In this document: positions 1-7,928 of the stretch, piece by piece | How positions within the stretch are numbered: position 1 is the first letter of the stretch | How the letters are laid out: each line of letters starts with the position of its first letter | From: Amaricoccus sp047275745 | GTDB lineage: Bacteria; Pseudomonadota; Alphaproteobacteria; Rhodobacterales; Rhodobacteraceae | Direction of reading: 5' to 3' | DNA: 64,000 nucleotides | Assembly: GCF_047275745.1 (NCBI RefSeq) | Contig: NZ_JBKQWU010000003.1 | Location: 124,001-188,000 of the forward strand | The notes under the pieces: generated by a model | Seen by the model: only the letters and a program-made list of their open reading frames with translations | What the model was told of the DNA's origin: nothing | Databases searched by the model: none | Translations under genes and position numbers: made by a program

Positions 1-381
1 GCAAATCAGGCCCGCGATCAGGCCCGGGCCCGGCTCGCCAATTCGTGAAGCAACGCCTGAGCCGTCGCCGGGTTCCCCTCCTTGGTTCGCCGCCATCGTA
101 CTCGCCGATCCCGGCTCCGGATGGGCGGTCAGCGCACGACGGTCCGGCGTTGCTCCACGCCCGGAGGCGACGCCGCGCCGGAACGCGCGGCGGCGGCTTG
201 GCACCCGTCCCGGGACTTCTGAGGCACGGCAGCCTTGACAGGCCGCGCCGCGCTGATTTCGCGTGGATGAGACGAATTCGCGGTATATCGGCCTTGACGG
301 AACCGTTCCGGGCTCGCTGATCGAAGGTGCCTCGTCCCGCCGCGAAGCGACCCTTGCCCGAACCCGATGAGGAGACACGCC
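1..381. other. Unassigned left edge
   Basis: I find no convincing gene in this stretch. Both strands have open frames, but their translations are Arg/Pro/Ala-rich composition artefacts of high-GC DNA and look like no family I know. The last bases contain the ribosome binding site of the next gene (AGGAGA, about 370-375). A gene ending just left of the window may have its tail here. Confidence 0.5.
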
Positions 382-618
382 ATGAAGATCACCGTCGAGA
401 TCGACTGCACCCCCGCGGAGGCCCGCGACTTTCTGGGCCTGCCGGATGTGAAGCCGATCCAGGAGGAGATGATGAGCGACATGCGCGAACGGATGATGTC
501 GGCGGCCCATGCCATGGACCCGGCGGAAATCCTGCGAAGCTGGATGTCAGGCACCGGCGGGTTCGACCGGAGCCAGGATCTCTTCGCCCTCATGACCGGG
601 GCCAAACGCGGCAAGTGA
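382..618 (+). CDS. DUF6489 family protein
   Basis: This is a 78-aa cytosolic protein whose N-terminus (MKITVEIDCTP, then ARDFLGLPDV) matches a small alphaproteobacterial family of unknown function, DUF6489. The rest is Met-rich and amphipathic (EEMMSDMRERMM) and probably helical. I chose the ATG at 382 because AGGAGA lies seven bases upstream and family members start with MKI; an in-frame start at 367 would only add five residues. The function is unknown and the neighbours give no clue. Downstream is a 13-C homopolymer before the convergent glycerate kinase gene. Confidence 0.75.
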   Translation: MKITVEIDCTPAEARDFLGLPDVKPIQEEMMSDMRERMMSAAHAMDPAEILRSWMSGTGGFDRSQDLFALMTGAKRGK

Positions 619-660
619 GGCCGCGCATCGTCGCGGGCCCCTGAGCCGCCGCGAGACCGG

Positions 661-673
661 CCCCCCCCCCCCC
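661..673. repeat. Homopolymeric C13 tract
   Basis: A run of 13 cytosines in the short spacer between the convergent DUF6489 and glycerate kinase genes. It lies outside both coding regions, so length changes would not shift a reading frame. Such runs are prone to slippage and to sequencing error. Confidence 0.9.
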
Positions 674-693
674 GCCCGCGTCGCGCTCCCTCG

Positions 694-1950
694 TCAAAGC
701 ACGAGGACGGCCCGGAAGTCGTTCACGTTGGTCAGGGTCGGGCCCGTCCGGATCAGCGCGCCGACGCGGTCGAACAGGCCGTAGCTGTCATGGCCATCCA
801 GATGGTCGCGCGGTTCCAACCCGGCACCGCGGGCCCGCGCCAGCGTGTCGGGGCCGATGATCGCGCCGGCGGCGTCCTCGGTGCCATCGATGCCGTCGGT
901 GTCGGCGGCCAGCGCCTGGATGCCGGGATGACCGCCGAGCGATTGCGCGAGGCCCAGCAGAAACTCGGTGTTGCGCCCGCCCCGGCCGGGTTTCGCCCCG
1001 CCGATCGTCACGGTCGTCTCGCCGCCCGAGAGCAGGACGGCCGGCGCCGCGACCGGCATGCCATGGGCGGCGCAGGATCGCGCGATACCGGCCATGGCGA
1101 TGCCGAGCTGCGCCGCCTCGCCCTCCAGCGCGTCGCCGAGGATCAGCGGCGTGACCCCCGCCGCCCGGGCGACCTCGGCGGCCGCCTCCAGCGACATGCG
1201 CGGGGTGGCGATCATGCGGTAGTCCGGGGTGAAACCGGGCCGCGGCTCGGCCGGGCGCAGCAGGATCTCGCGGGCGGCGGCGGGCAGCGACGGGCCGAGC
1301 TTCGCCACCAGATGCGACAGATCCTCGCCCGCCGTCGGATCGGGCACCGTGGGTCCGGAGGCGACGGCCGCCGGGTCGTCTCCGGGCACGTCCGAGATCG
1401 CGAGCGTGACCAGCCGGGCCGGCGCGGCGGCGCGGGCGAGGCCGCCGCCCTTGACGCGCGAGAGCCGTCTGCGGACCCGGTTCATGTCCTCGATGGTCAG
1501 GCCGGATTTCAGGAGCAGCCGGTTGACCTCGATCTTCTCGGGCAGCGTCAGCGGCGCTACGGGAAGCGTCATCAGCGCGGAGCCGCCCCCGGAGATGAGC
1601 GCGAGCACGAGATCGTCAGGCCCCGCCGCCTTGGCGGTCCGCAGGATCTCCTCGGCGGCCCGCTCCCCGGCCGCGTCGGGGACGGGATGCGCGGCCTCCA
1701 GCACCCTGATCCGCTCGGTCGGCACGGCATGGCCGTAGCGGGTCACGACCACGCCCAAGAGGTCGACATCGGGCCAGGCCAGTTCGAGCGCGCGCGCCAT
1801 CGCGGCGGCGGATTTGCCCGCCCCCACGACGACGCAGCGGCCGGCGGGTTTCCCGGGCAGATGCCGGGCGAGGACGGTCGCGGGGTCCGCCGCCGCGATC
1901 GCCGCGTCCATCATCCGGCGCAGCAGGTCTTTCGCATCCTCGTCCGTCAT
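694..1950 (-). CDS. ttuD: Glycerate 2-kinase (TtuD/GckA type, MOFRL family)
   Basis: This 418-aa cytosolic enzyme belongs to the GckA/TtuD glycerate kinase family, often annotated as hydroxypyruvate reductase. It phosphorylates D-glycerate to 2-phosphoglycerate. Visible features are the N-terminal Rossmann-like segment VVGAGKSAAAMARALE (41-56, Lys46), the SGGGSAL loop (120-126), and the C-terminal MOFRL domain with ADTDGIDGTEDAAGA near 350. The ATG at 1950 lies 12 bases after the stop of the tartrate-type dehydrogenase gene, so the two are almost certainly one transcript. The ttuC-ttuD order suggests tartrate or glycerate catabolism. Family membership is firm; the kinase rather than reductase role comes from family knowledge. 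Confidence 0.9.
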   Translation of the reverse strand: MTDEDAKDLLRRMMDAAIAAADPATVLARHLPGKPAGRCVVVGAGKSAAAMARALELAWPDVDLLGVVVTRYGHAVPTERIRVLEAAHPVPDAAGERAAEEILRTAKAAGPDDLVLALISGGGSALMTLPVAPLTLPEKIEVNRLLLKSGLTIEDMNRVRRRLSRVKGGGLARAAAPARLVTLAISDVPGDDPAAVASGPTVPDPTAGEDLSHLVAKLGPSLPAAAREILLRPAEPRPGFTPDYRMIATPRMSLEAAAEVARAAGVTPLILGDALEGEAAQLGIAMAGIARSCAAHGMPVAAPAVLLSGGETTVTIGGAKPGRGGRNTEFLLGLAQSLGGHPGIQALAADTDGIDGTEDAAGAIIGPDTLARARGAGLEPRDHLDGHDSYGLFDRVGALIRTGPTLTNVNDFRAVLVL

Positions 1951-1962
1951 CGCTCGTGCCCC

Positions 1963-3036
1963 TCAGATGTTTTCGCCGCGGATCGCTTCGCAGACCGCGT
2001 CGGTGACATCCTGCGTCGTCGCCTCGCCGCCCACGTCCGGGGTCAGGACGCCATCGGCGCAGACCTTCTCGACCGCGCGCATCAGCCGGTCGGCGGCGGC
2101 GTTCTCGCCGAGATGGTCGAGCATCTGCGCCGCCGTCCAGAAGGTCGCGACCGGGTTTGCGATCCCCTTGCCGGTGATGTCGAAGGCGGAGCCGTGGATC
2201 GGCTCGAACATCGAGGGGAAGCGCTTCTCCGGGTCGATGTTGCCGGTCGGGGCCACGCCGAGGCTGCCGGCGAGCGCGCCTGCGAGATCGGAGAGGATGT
2301 CGGCGTGCAGGTTGGTGGCGACGATCGTGTCGAGGCTCTTCGGGTTCTTGACCATGCGGACGGTCATCGCATCGACCAGCATCTTGTCCCAGGTCACATC
2401 GGGAAATTCCTTCGCCACCTCGGCGGCGATCTCGTCCCACATCACCATGCCGTGGCGCTGCGCGTTCGACTTGGTGACGACCGTCAGCAGCTTGCGCGGC
2501 CGCGACTGGGCCAGCTTGAAGGCGTAGCGCATGATCCGGGTGACGCCGGCGCGGGTGAAGATCGCGACCTCGGTGCCGACCTCTTCCGGCAGGCCCCTGT
2601 GCGCCCGGCCTCCGTGGCCGGAATACTCGCCCTCGGAATTCTCACGGACGATCACCCAGTCGAGATCGCCCGGGCCGACGCCTTCGAGCGGCGACTTGAT
2701 GCCCGGCAGGATCTTGGTCGGCCGCACGTTGGCATACTGGTCGAAGCCCTGGCAGATCGGCAGGCGCAGGCCCCAGAGCGTCACGTGATCGGGAACGTCG
2801 GGCGCGCCGACCGCGCCGAAGAAGATCGCATCGAAGCCCTTGAGCTGCTCCGGGCCATCTTCGGGCATCAGCGCGCCGGTCTTCTTGTAGCGCTCGGAGC
2901 TCCAGTCGAACTCCGTCACGTCGAACTCGAAGCTTCCGTCGCGGCGGGCGAGCGCCTCGAGCGCCTGAAGTCCGGCGGCGATGACTTCCGGGCCGATACC
3001 GTCGGCGGGGATGGCGGCGATCTTGTAGGTGTTCAT
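1963..3036 (-). CDS. ttuC: Tartrate dehydrogenase / decarboxylating beta-hydroxyacid dehydrogenase
   Basis: This 357-aa NAD-dependent enzyme belongs to the isocitrate/isopropylmalate dehydrogenase family. The start (KIAAIPADGIGPEVIAAGL), the substrate-arginine region (WGLRLPICQGFDQYANVRP), ENSEGEYSGHGG, the metal-binding DILSDLAGAL and the nucleotide loop IHGSAFDITGKGIANP are all visible. The GHGGR insertion and WGLRLPI are more like tartrate/malate dehydrogenases (TtuC/YeaU) than LeuB. It is the first gene of a two-gene unit with the glycerate kinase, matching the tartrate to glycerate to 2-phosphoglycerate route. It is divergent from a LysR gene that probably controls it. The exact substrate (tartrate, malate or a relative) is inferred. 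Confidence 0.88.
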   Translation of the reverse strand: MNTYKIAAIPADGIGPEVIAAGLQALEALARRDGSFEFDVTEFDWSSERYKKTGALMPEDGPEQLKGFDAIFFGAVGAPDVPDHVTLWGLRLPICQGFDQYANVRPTKILPGIKSPLEGVGPGDLDWVIVRENSEGEYSGHGGRAHRGLPEEVGTEVAIFTRAGVTRIMRYAFKLAQSRPRKLLTVVTKSNAQRHGMVMWDEIAAEVAKEFPDVTWDKMLVDAMTVRMVKNPKSLDTIVATNLHADILSDLAGALAGSLGVAPTGNIDPEKRFPSMFEPIHGSAFDITGKGIANPVATFWTAAQMLDHLGENAAADRLMRAVEKVCADGVLTPDVGGEATTQDVTDAVCEAIRGENI

Positions 3037-3125
3037 GGGGTCGATCCTTGCTCGGTTAGAATGTGGTGTTCGTCGTTCACGAGGCGACTATCGCACCGGG
3101 CAGCGCCGTCCTCAATTTTCGTAGG

Positions 3126-3148
3126 ATTATATAGATAAGAGTGATAAT
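3126..3148. promoter_or_regulatory. AT-rich dyad in the ttuC / lysR divergent region (probable LysR site)
   Basis: In otherwise GC-rich DNA this spacer contains ATTAT (3126-3130), 13 bases, then ATAAT (3144-3148), an inverted repeat with the T-N11-A geometry expected of LysR-type sites. It sits 18 bases before the LysR start and about 90 bases before the divergent dehydrogenase start. A related dyad occurs at 4090-4112, upstream of the permease. Confidence 0.5.
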
Positions 3149-3166
3149 ATCGCGCCGGGAGGCGAT

Positions 3167-4081
3167 ATGGACATCGACCAGATCAAGTGCTTTCTCGCCG
3201 TCGCGGAGGAGCTGCATTTCGGCCGCGCGGCGCGGAGGCTCGACATGCTGCCGGCCTCGCTCAGCCGGCAGATCCGGTTGCTGGAGGATCGCTTCGAGAC
3301 GCGGCTCTTCCTGCGGACCACGCGCAACGTCTCGCTCACCGAAGCCGGCGCGGCCATTCTGGAAGACGCGCGAGCGCTGGTCGCGCAGGCCGACCGGTTC
3401 GAGGAACGCATCCGGACCGTCAGGCGCGCGGAAACCGCCGTCCTCAAGGTCGGCGCCATCGACAGCGCCGCGGCGGGCCTGATGCCGCAACTCATGCAAT
3501 TGCTGCGCGCCGCCCATCCCGAGATCGAGATCCAGCTGATCGAGTTGAAGACCATCCATCTGCTGCCGAGGCTGTTGAGCGGCAGTCTCGACATCGCCTT
3601 CGTGCGGCCGCCCGACATCCGCGACCCGAGGATTCATTTCCAGACGCTGTTCTTCGAGACCGCCGTCGTCGCCCTGCCCGATGGTCACGCCCTGGCCGAT
3701 CGCGCCGCGCTGACGGTCCAGGACATCTCCGACGAGCCGCTGATCGTGCCCGACCGCCGTTCGCGCCCGCATTCGCACGACCTGACGATCAAGCTCTTCA
3801 CCGATGCCGGGCTGACGGCGCGGATCGCCCAGATCGCCGAGGAAAAGCACACGATCGTCAATCTGGTCGCGACCGGCACGGGACTGGCCATCGTGCCGCG
3901 CTGGGCGTCGCGCATCGCCCTTCCCGGCGTCAGCTTCGTTCCGCTGACACTGCCCGAGGGCACGACACGCGGCAAGCTGATCCTCGCGGCGGCCTGGGCG
4001 CGCGGCACCCGCGACGATCAGCGCGACGCTTTGCTGGCAGTGCTGGACGAGAACCTGCGGGCGATCGAGGCTAGTGCCTGA
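3167..4081 (+). CDS. LysR family transcriptional regulator
   Basis: This 304-aa regulator has the usual N-terminal winged helix (MDIDQIKCFLAVAEELHFGR, then AARRLDMLPASLSRQIRLLE, residues 1-60) and a periplasmic-binding-like effector domain (about 90-295). The start at 3167 has GGGAGG at the right distance. It is divergent from the ttuC-ttuD pair and followed, 126 bases on, by a co-directional permease. It most likely activates both in response to their substrate, perhaps tartrate or a related dicarboxylate. The effector is inferred from context only. Confidence 0.9.
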   Translation: MDIDQIKCFLAVAEELHFGRAARRLDMLPASLSRQIRLLEDRFETRLFLRTTRNVSLTEAGAAILEDARALVAQADRFEERIRTVRRAETAVLKVGAIDSAAAGLMPQLMQLLRAAHPEIEIQLIELKTIHLLPRLLSGSLDIAFVRPPDIRDPRIHFQTLFFETAVVALPDGHALADRAALTVQDISDEPLIVPDRRSRPHSHDLTIKLFTDAGLTARIAQIAEEKHTIVNLVATGTGLAIVPRWASRIALPGVSFVPLTLPEGTTRGKLILAAAWARGTRDDQRDALLAVLDENLRAIEASA

Positions 4082-4089
4082 CTGTTCTT

Positions 4090-4112
4090 ATTATATCTAT
4101 TTTAAATATAAT
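4090..4112. promoter_or_regulatory. AT-rich inverted repeat upstream of the permease
   Basis: A perfect 7-bp inverted repeat, ATTATAT at 4090-4096 and ATATAAT at 4106-4112, with 9 bases between. It lies just after the LysR stop codon and about 95 bases before the permease start. It shares the ATTATAT core with the dyad at 3126-3148, which suggests one regulator acts at both places. An AT-rich promoter or terminator is the alternative. Confidence 0.5.
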
Positions 4113-4207
4113 ATTTCGCGAATTTATCCCCGTGCGTCTCTCGCCTATCCCGGTCCTGATCCTGGCCCTCCTCAGCGGGCCGGAACCGGAAACCTGGGGA
4201 GGAAATC

Positions 4208-5473
4208 ATGGACCCGGCAAGCATCACCCTCGTATTGTTGTTCTTCGCGATCGCCATGTTCGTCTGGGAGCGGATCCCGCTCGCCCTGACCGCGATGATC
4301 GTCTGCGTCGGCCTCGTCCTGACCGGCGTGCTCGAAGCGGGCGAGGCGTTCGACGGGTTCGTCAACAGCAACGTCATCCTGTTCGTCGACATGTTCATCA
4401 TCGGCGGCGCGCTGTTCCAGACCGGCATGGCGGCCGAGATCGGCGGCATGGTCACGCGTTTCGCCAGGACGGAGCGGCAACTCGTCGTCGCCATCATGCT
4501 GATCACCGGGCTGATGTCGGGCGTGCTCTCGAACACCGGAACGGCGGCGGTCCTGATTCCGGTGGTGATCGGCATCGCGGCGAAGTCCGGCTTCGCGCGC
4601 TCGCGCCTGCTGCTGCCGATCGTCTTCGCGGCGGCGATGGGCGGCAATCTCAGCCTGATCGGCGCGCCGGGCAACATGATCGCCCAGGCCGCGCTGCAGG
4701 AGCAGGGGTTGAGCTTCGGCTTCTTCGAATACGCGCTCGTCGGCCTGCCGATCCTGCTGGCGGGCATCCTCTTCATCGCCACGATCGGCTTTCGGCTGCT
4801 GCCCGATCACAAGACCGAGGAACTGGCGGCGGACAGCCTGCGCGAAGTTTCGGCATCGGTTCCGGCATGGAAGAAGAACGCGTCGCTGATCGTTCTGGTC
4901 CTGACCATCCTCGGCATGGTGTTCGAGGCGCAGATCGGCATCCGCCTGCATATCACCGGAGCGATCGGGGCCATCGCGCTGATCCTGCTCGGGGTCATCA
5001 GCGAGGAGGAGGCCTATCGCTCGATCGATGCCAAGACGATCTTCCTCTTCGGCGGCATCCTTTCCCTCGCCACGGCGATGGAAAAGACCGGAGCCGGGCA
5101 GATCATCGCCGAGACCGTGCTCGGTTTCACCGGGCCCGAGACGCCGATGTTCGTCTTCCTGCTCGTCATCTTCCTGCTGGCGGTGGTCATGACCAACTTC
5201 ATGTCCAATACCGCGACGACCGCGCTTCTGGTGCCGATCAGCCTGTCGATCTCGACCCAGATCGGCGCCGATCCCCGGGCGGTCTTGATGGCGACTGTGA
5301 TCGGCGGATCGCTCGCCTATGCGACGCCGATCGGGATGCCGGCCAATGTGATGGTGCTTGGTCCGGGCAAGTACACGTTCATGGATTACACGAGGGCAGG
5401 TCTGCCGCTCATCCTGGTCTCGACCGTGGTCGCGATGATCCTGCTGCCGATCCTGTTCCCGTTCTATCCGTGA
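4208..5473 (+). CDS. SLC13/DASS-type (ion transporter superfamily) permease
   Basis: This 421-aa inner-membrane protein has about 11 hydrophobic segments. It carries the duplicated signature of the ion-transporter/DASS fold: LSNTGTAAVLIP (SNT at 108-110) and a second MSNTATTALLVP in the C-terminal half, with GGNLSLIGAPGNMIA between. These Ser-Asn-Thr motifs bind Na+ and carboxylate in characterised members. GGGGAGGAAATC precedes the ATG at 4208. Position beside the LysR regulator and the tartrate-type genes suggests it imports a di- or hydroxycarboxylate, but the substrate cannot be read from the sequence. Confidence 0.85.
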   Translation: MDPASITLVLLFFAIAMFVWERIPLALTAMIVCVGLVLTGVLEAGEAFDGFVNSNVILFVDMFIIGGALFQTGMAAEIGGMVTRFARTERQLVVAIMLITGLMSGVLSNTGTAAVLIPVVIGIAAKSGFARSRLLLPIVFAAAMGGNLSLIGAPGNMIAQAALQEQGLSFGFFEYALVGLPILLAGILFIATIGFRLLPDHKTEELAADSLREVSASVPAWKKNASLIVLVLTILGMVFEAQIGIRLHITGAIGAIALILLGVISEEEAYRSIDAKTIFLFGGILSLATAMEKTGAGQIIAETVLGFTGPETPMFVFLLVIFLLAVVMTNFMSNTATTALLVPISLSISTQIGADPRAVLMATVIGGSLAYATPIGMPANVMVLGPGKYTFMDYTRAGLPLILVSTVVAMILLPILFPFYP

Positions 5474-5534
5474 CAGGACGCCGCGCGGCGGCGGGCGGGC
5501 GGCGTCTCACCCGAGACGCCGCCCTTCGGCGCGC

Positions 5535-5933
5535 TCAGGCCCGGCCGGCGCGTTTCTCGTCGAGGCTCCACGAACCGGGCCCCGCGAAGACCAGATAGAG
5601 GAAGACGAAGCAGAAGAGGATCGCCGCGTCGCCCCTGTTCAGCACCGGGAAGAAGCTGTTTCCGGCGAAGTGAAAGAACCAGTAGGCGACGGCCATCTGC
5701 CCCGAGAGGATGAAGGCGACCGGGCGGGTCATGAAGCCAACGAGCACGGCGAGGCCGCCGAAGGTCTCGAGGATGCCCGCGATCAGCGAGAGTAACGACA
5801 GCCCGTCGCCGCCACCCTCGCCCGAGGACGGAAATCCGAAGAGCTTCATCGTCCCGTGCTCGATGAAGAGCAGCGCGGTCACGATACGCAGAATTCCAAG
5901 AGCTTGTGGCCGATATTCGCCCAGGTTGTCCAT
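5535..5933 (-). CDS. DoxX family membrane protein
   Basis: This 132-aa inner-membrane protein has four hydrophobic helices and the DoxX family pattern: LGILRIVTALLFIEHGTMKLFGFP at the start, then a GILETFGGLAVLVGF helix and a C-terminal VFLYLVFAGPGSWS. I took the ATG at 5933 (MDNLGEYRPQALG); further upstream the frame is Arg-rich and not family-like. DoxX proteins are linked to quinone/thiol redox balance in some bacteria, but no specific role can be assigned here. The gene is convergent with the permease and appears to be transcribed alone. Confidence 0.85.
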   Translation of the reverse strand: MDNLGEYRPQALGILRIVTALLFIEHGTMKLFGFPSSGEGGGDGLSLLSLIAGILETFGGLAVLVGFMTRPVAFILSGQMAVAYWFFHFAGNSFFPVLNRGDAAILFCFVFLYLVFAGPGSWSLDEKRAGRA

Positions 5934-6276
5934 GCGGCGGTCCTTTCTCGTCCGGTTGCGACACGATCGGCGCGGCGGGTCCGCGCCGATCTCCGTTCGG
6001 GCTCTGTCCGGGGCGGGATTCGGAAGACCGGCGCGGCCTTTCGCATCGCGCGCGTGCCTTGAGCGCGTGAGACTGTGTTCACGGGGCCGGAGTGTATCGT
6101 CCCGGCACACCCTGTCTACCGCCGAGCGAGTCCGAGCGTGCGGCGGGTGGCCGCTGGCCGTTCACAAGATCGCGCGGCCGCGCGCGACGGGCGCCTTCGC
6201 GGGGCCATCCGGGCTTCCCGTGTGGACCGCGGGGCTCGAGGGAAGCTCCGCGAGTGGCGGGCAGGCGGATCGGACC
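5934..6276. other. Intergenic spacer, nothing recognised
   Basis: This spacer separates the doxX start from the end of the DUF3616 gene, both on the minus strand. It must contain the doxX promoter, but I recognise no clear promoter hexamers, terminator, repeat or small gene. Open frames here are Arg-rich and unconvincing. Confidence 0.4.
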
Positions 6277-7335
6277 CTACGGCATCCGCCAGATGTCCGC
6301 GGTCACCACGCTGCCCTCGCCTTCCAGCCGATGATCGGACGGGCTGTCATAGACCACGAGCCAGTCCTCGCCCCAGGCGACAAGGCCTTCGGGATGATCG
6401 ACCGCGCCCCGGTACGGCAGTTCGAGCACATGCTCGACCACCTCCTCCTCATGCACCTGCCCGGCGCGGAAGCCCGTGGCCCGCTTCCAGCGCAGCACAT
6501 GCGCCGGTCCGTCGCCGGTCATGGTCGGGCCGACCAGCACCAGCATGTCGTCGCCATCCCAGGCCAGGTCGCGCACGCCGAGGCCCCGCGTCGGCAACAG
6601 GTGCTTGCGGTAGCGCCGGTCGCCGTCGATCCGCCTCGGCTTCAGGTATCCCGACCGCGTGAGCTTCATCCGCAGTTCCAGCACCACCGCCCGCCCGCGC
6701 AGCACCGGGCCACGCAGGCCGAGCCAGACCCGGTCGCCGCGCGCGGCGATCCCCTCGATGTCGAGCCCGTTCTCCTTGGAAGGAATGTCGAGAAAGCGCG
6801 CGAGATGCGGATCGTCGCGGAGCCAGGAAAAGAGCTTCGCCCGCTTCTTCGTGAAACGCACATGCGCGGCGCGCCGGCCCTTGTGCTTCGCCTTCGGCGC
6901 GAAACCACCCCTGGCCTTCGCGAGCGGGAAGCGGCCGAGGAAGTAGCGGTTCGGATCGCGGTCGACCGTCTCCATCACCTTCAGCCCGGCGGCCGGCCTT
7001 TCGCCATCCGGCTTGTTCCGTTTCAGCGAATGCGAACCCACGACCCAGAGCCAGTCGCCGTCGCAGTCGAGGCCCTCGATATCCATCTCGCCATCCGACC
7101 CGCCGGGAAGGTCGACGAGTTGGCCCAGCGCGAAATGCCGGTGGTCGCCCCATTCGTTCTCGCCCGTTTCCGTGAGCCGGTCGACGCCGGCGGATTCATC
7201 GCAGGAGAGAAACAGGCTGTTGCCGCGCCGCGTCGCCGCCGAGAGATCCTCATGCACCGGATCGTTGAGATGCTCCACCGCCTTGTGGTGCTTGAAACGC
7301 AGCGTCAACTGGGCTTTCGGCTTGTCCGCTGGCAT
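6277..7335 (-). CDS. DUF3616 domain protein
   Basis: This 352-aa protein matches the DUF3616 family, predicted beta-propeller-like proteins of unknown function. Typical segments are HEDLSAATRRGNSLFLSCDE (29-48), DIEGLDCDGDWLWVVGSHS and GLDIEGIAARGDRVWLGLRG, which look like repeated propeller blades containing D-IEG. There is no signal peptide or membrane segment, so it is probably cytosolic. The ATG at 7335 follows a good CAGGAG. It is divergent from the ars operon with about 240 bases between; no functional link to arsenic is evident. Confidence 0.8.
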   Translation of the reverse strand: MPADKPKAQLTLRFKHHKAVEHLNDPVHEDLSAATRRGNSLFLSCDESAGVDRLTETGENEWGDHRHFALGQLVDLPGGSDGEMDIEGLDCDGDWLWVVGSHSLKRNKPDGERPAAGLKVMETVDRDPNRYFLGRFPLAKARGGFAPKAKHKGRRAAHVRFTKKRAKLFSWLRDDPHLARFLDIPSKENGLDIEGIAARGDRVWLGLRGPVLRGRAVVLELRMKLTRSGYLKPRRIDGDRRYRKHLLPTRGLGVRDLAWDGDDMLVLVGPTMTGDGPAHVLRWKRATGFRAGQVHEEEVVEHVLELPYRGAVDHPEGLVAWGEDWLVVYDSPSDHRLEGEGSVVTADIWRMP

Positions 7336-7547
7336 GATGATCTCCTGTTAATTCACGGGGATGACGCGAAACCGCGGCCCCGGGTTCCGCCGCGGGTTCC
7401 GAGGCGGCCGCATCTCCGAAGTTCGCGGTTCGTCACCGGCTCCGGCGCCGTTTCGCCCGGACCTTGACGCGCTCGACCGATGGAGCGCATCGCGAAGGAT
7501 CAGTTTCCTGCCCGACCCATTGCACCGGGCCCGGGTTTCGGTTAGCT

Positions 7548-7559
7548 ATATTTCAATAT
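7548..7559. promoter_or_regulatory. Probable ArsR operator
   Basis: The inverted repeat ATATT-TC-AATAT lies 18 bases upstream of the arsR start in an AT-rich island of GC-rich sequence. ArsR-family repressors bind short AT-rich dyads of this kind overlapping their own promoters. Assignment to ArsR is by position and character, not by match to a measured site. Confidence 0.5.
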
Positions 7560-7577
7560 TCATAGGATTATCGAATC

Positions 7578-7928
7578 ATGGATCAATCACAGGCTCTCAT
7601 GGCCTTCGGCGCGCTCTCGCAGGATACACGCCTGTGCCTGCTCCGCATGCTGGTGGTGGCAGGCCCGGACGGGCTGGCCGCCGGCACGCTGGCCGACCGC
7701 GCGGAGGTTTCCCCGTCAAATGTCAGCTTCCATCTCAAGGAACTGGAACGCGCCGGCCTGGTCTCGACCCGGCGGGAATCGCGATCGATCATCTACCGTG
7801 CGGAGTTCGACGCGCTCATCGGCCTGATCCGGTTCCTGATGCGGGACTGCTGCTCGGGACGGCCCGAGATCTGCGCGCCGGTCCTGTTCCCGGATTGCTG
7901 CGCGCCGCGCGCGGAGGCCGCGCGATGA
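7578..7928 (+). CDS. arsR: ArsR family As(III)-responsive repressor
   Basis: This 116-aa winged-helix repressor has the ArsR recognition region VSPSNVSFHLKELERAGLVSTRRES (45-69). The alpha-3 ELCVC metal site of the classic plasmid ArsR is absent. Instead the C-terminus carries Cys91-Cys92, Cys99 and Cys107-Cys108. The CC-x6-C spacing resembles the three-cysteine As(III) site described for the Acidithiobacillus-type ArsR, so I infer a C-terminal arsenite sensor. It is first in a four-gene operon, and its stop overlaps the acr3 start (ATGA). It probably represses the whole operon through the AT-rich site at 7548-7559. Confidence 0.9.
   Translation: MDQSQALMAFGALSQDTRLCLLRMLVVAGPDGLAAGTLADRAEVSPSNVSFHLKELERAGLVSTRRESRSIIYRAEFDALIGLIRFLMRDCCSGRPEICAPVLFPDCCAPRAEAAR

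Noticed and set aside
45..320. A 91-codon Arg-rich frame at the left edge
   Set aside because: It has no ribosome binding site, no family likeness and a composition typical of spurious frames.
790..3138. A very long open frame antisense to the glycerate kinase and dehydrogenase genes
   Set aside because: The translation is Arg/Gly/Asp-rich, matches no family, and mirrors two well-conserved genes. It is a by-product of high GC at third codon positions.
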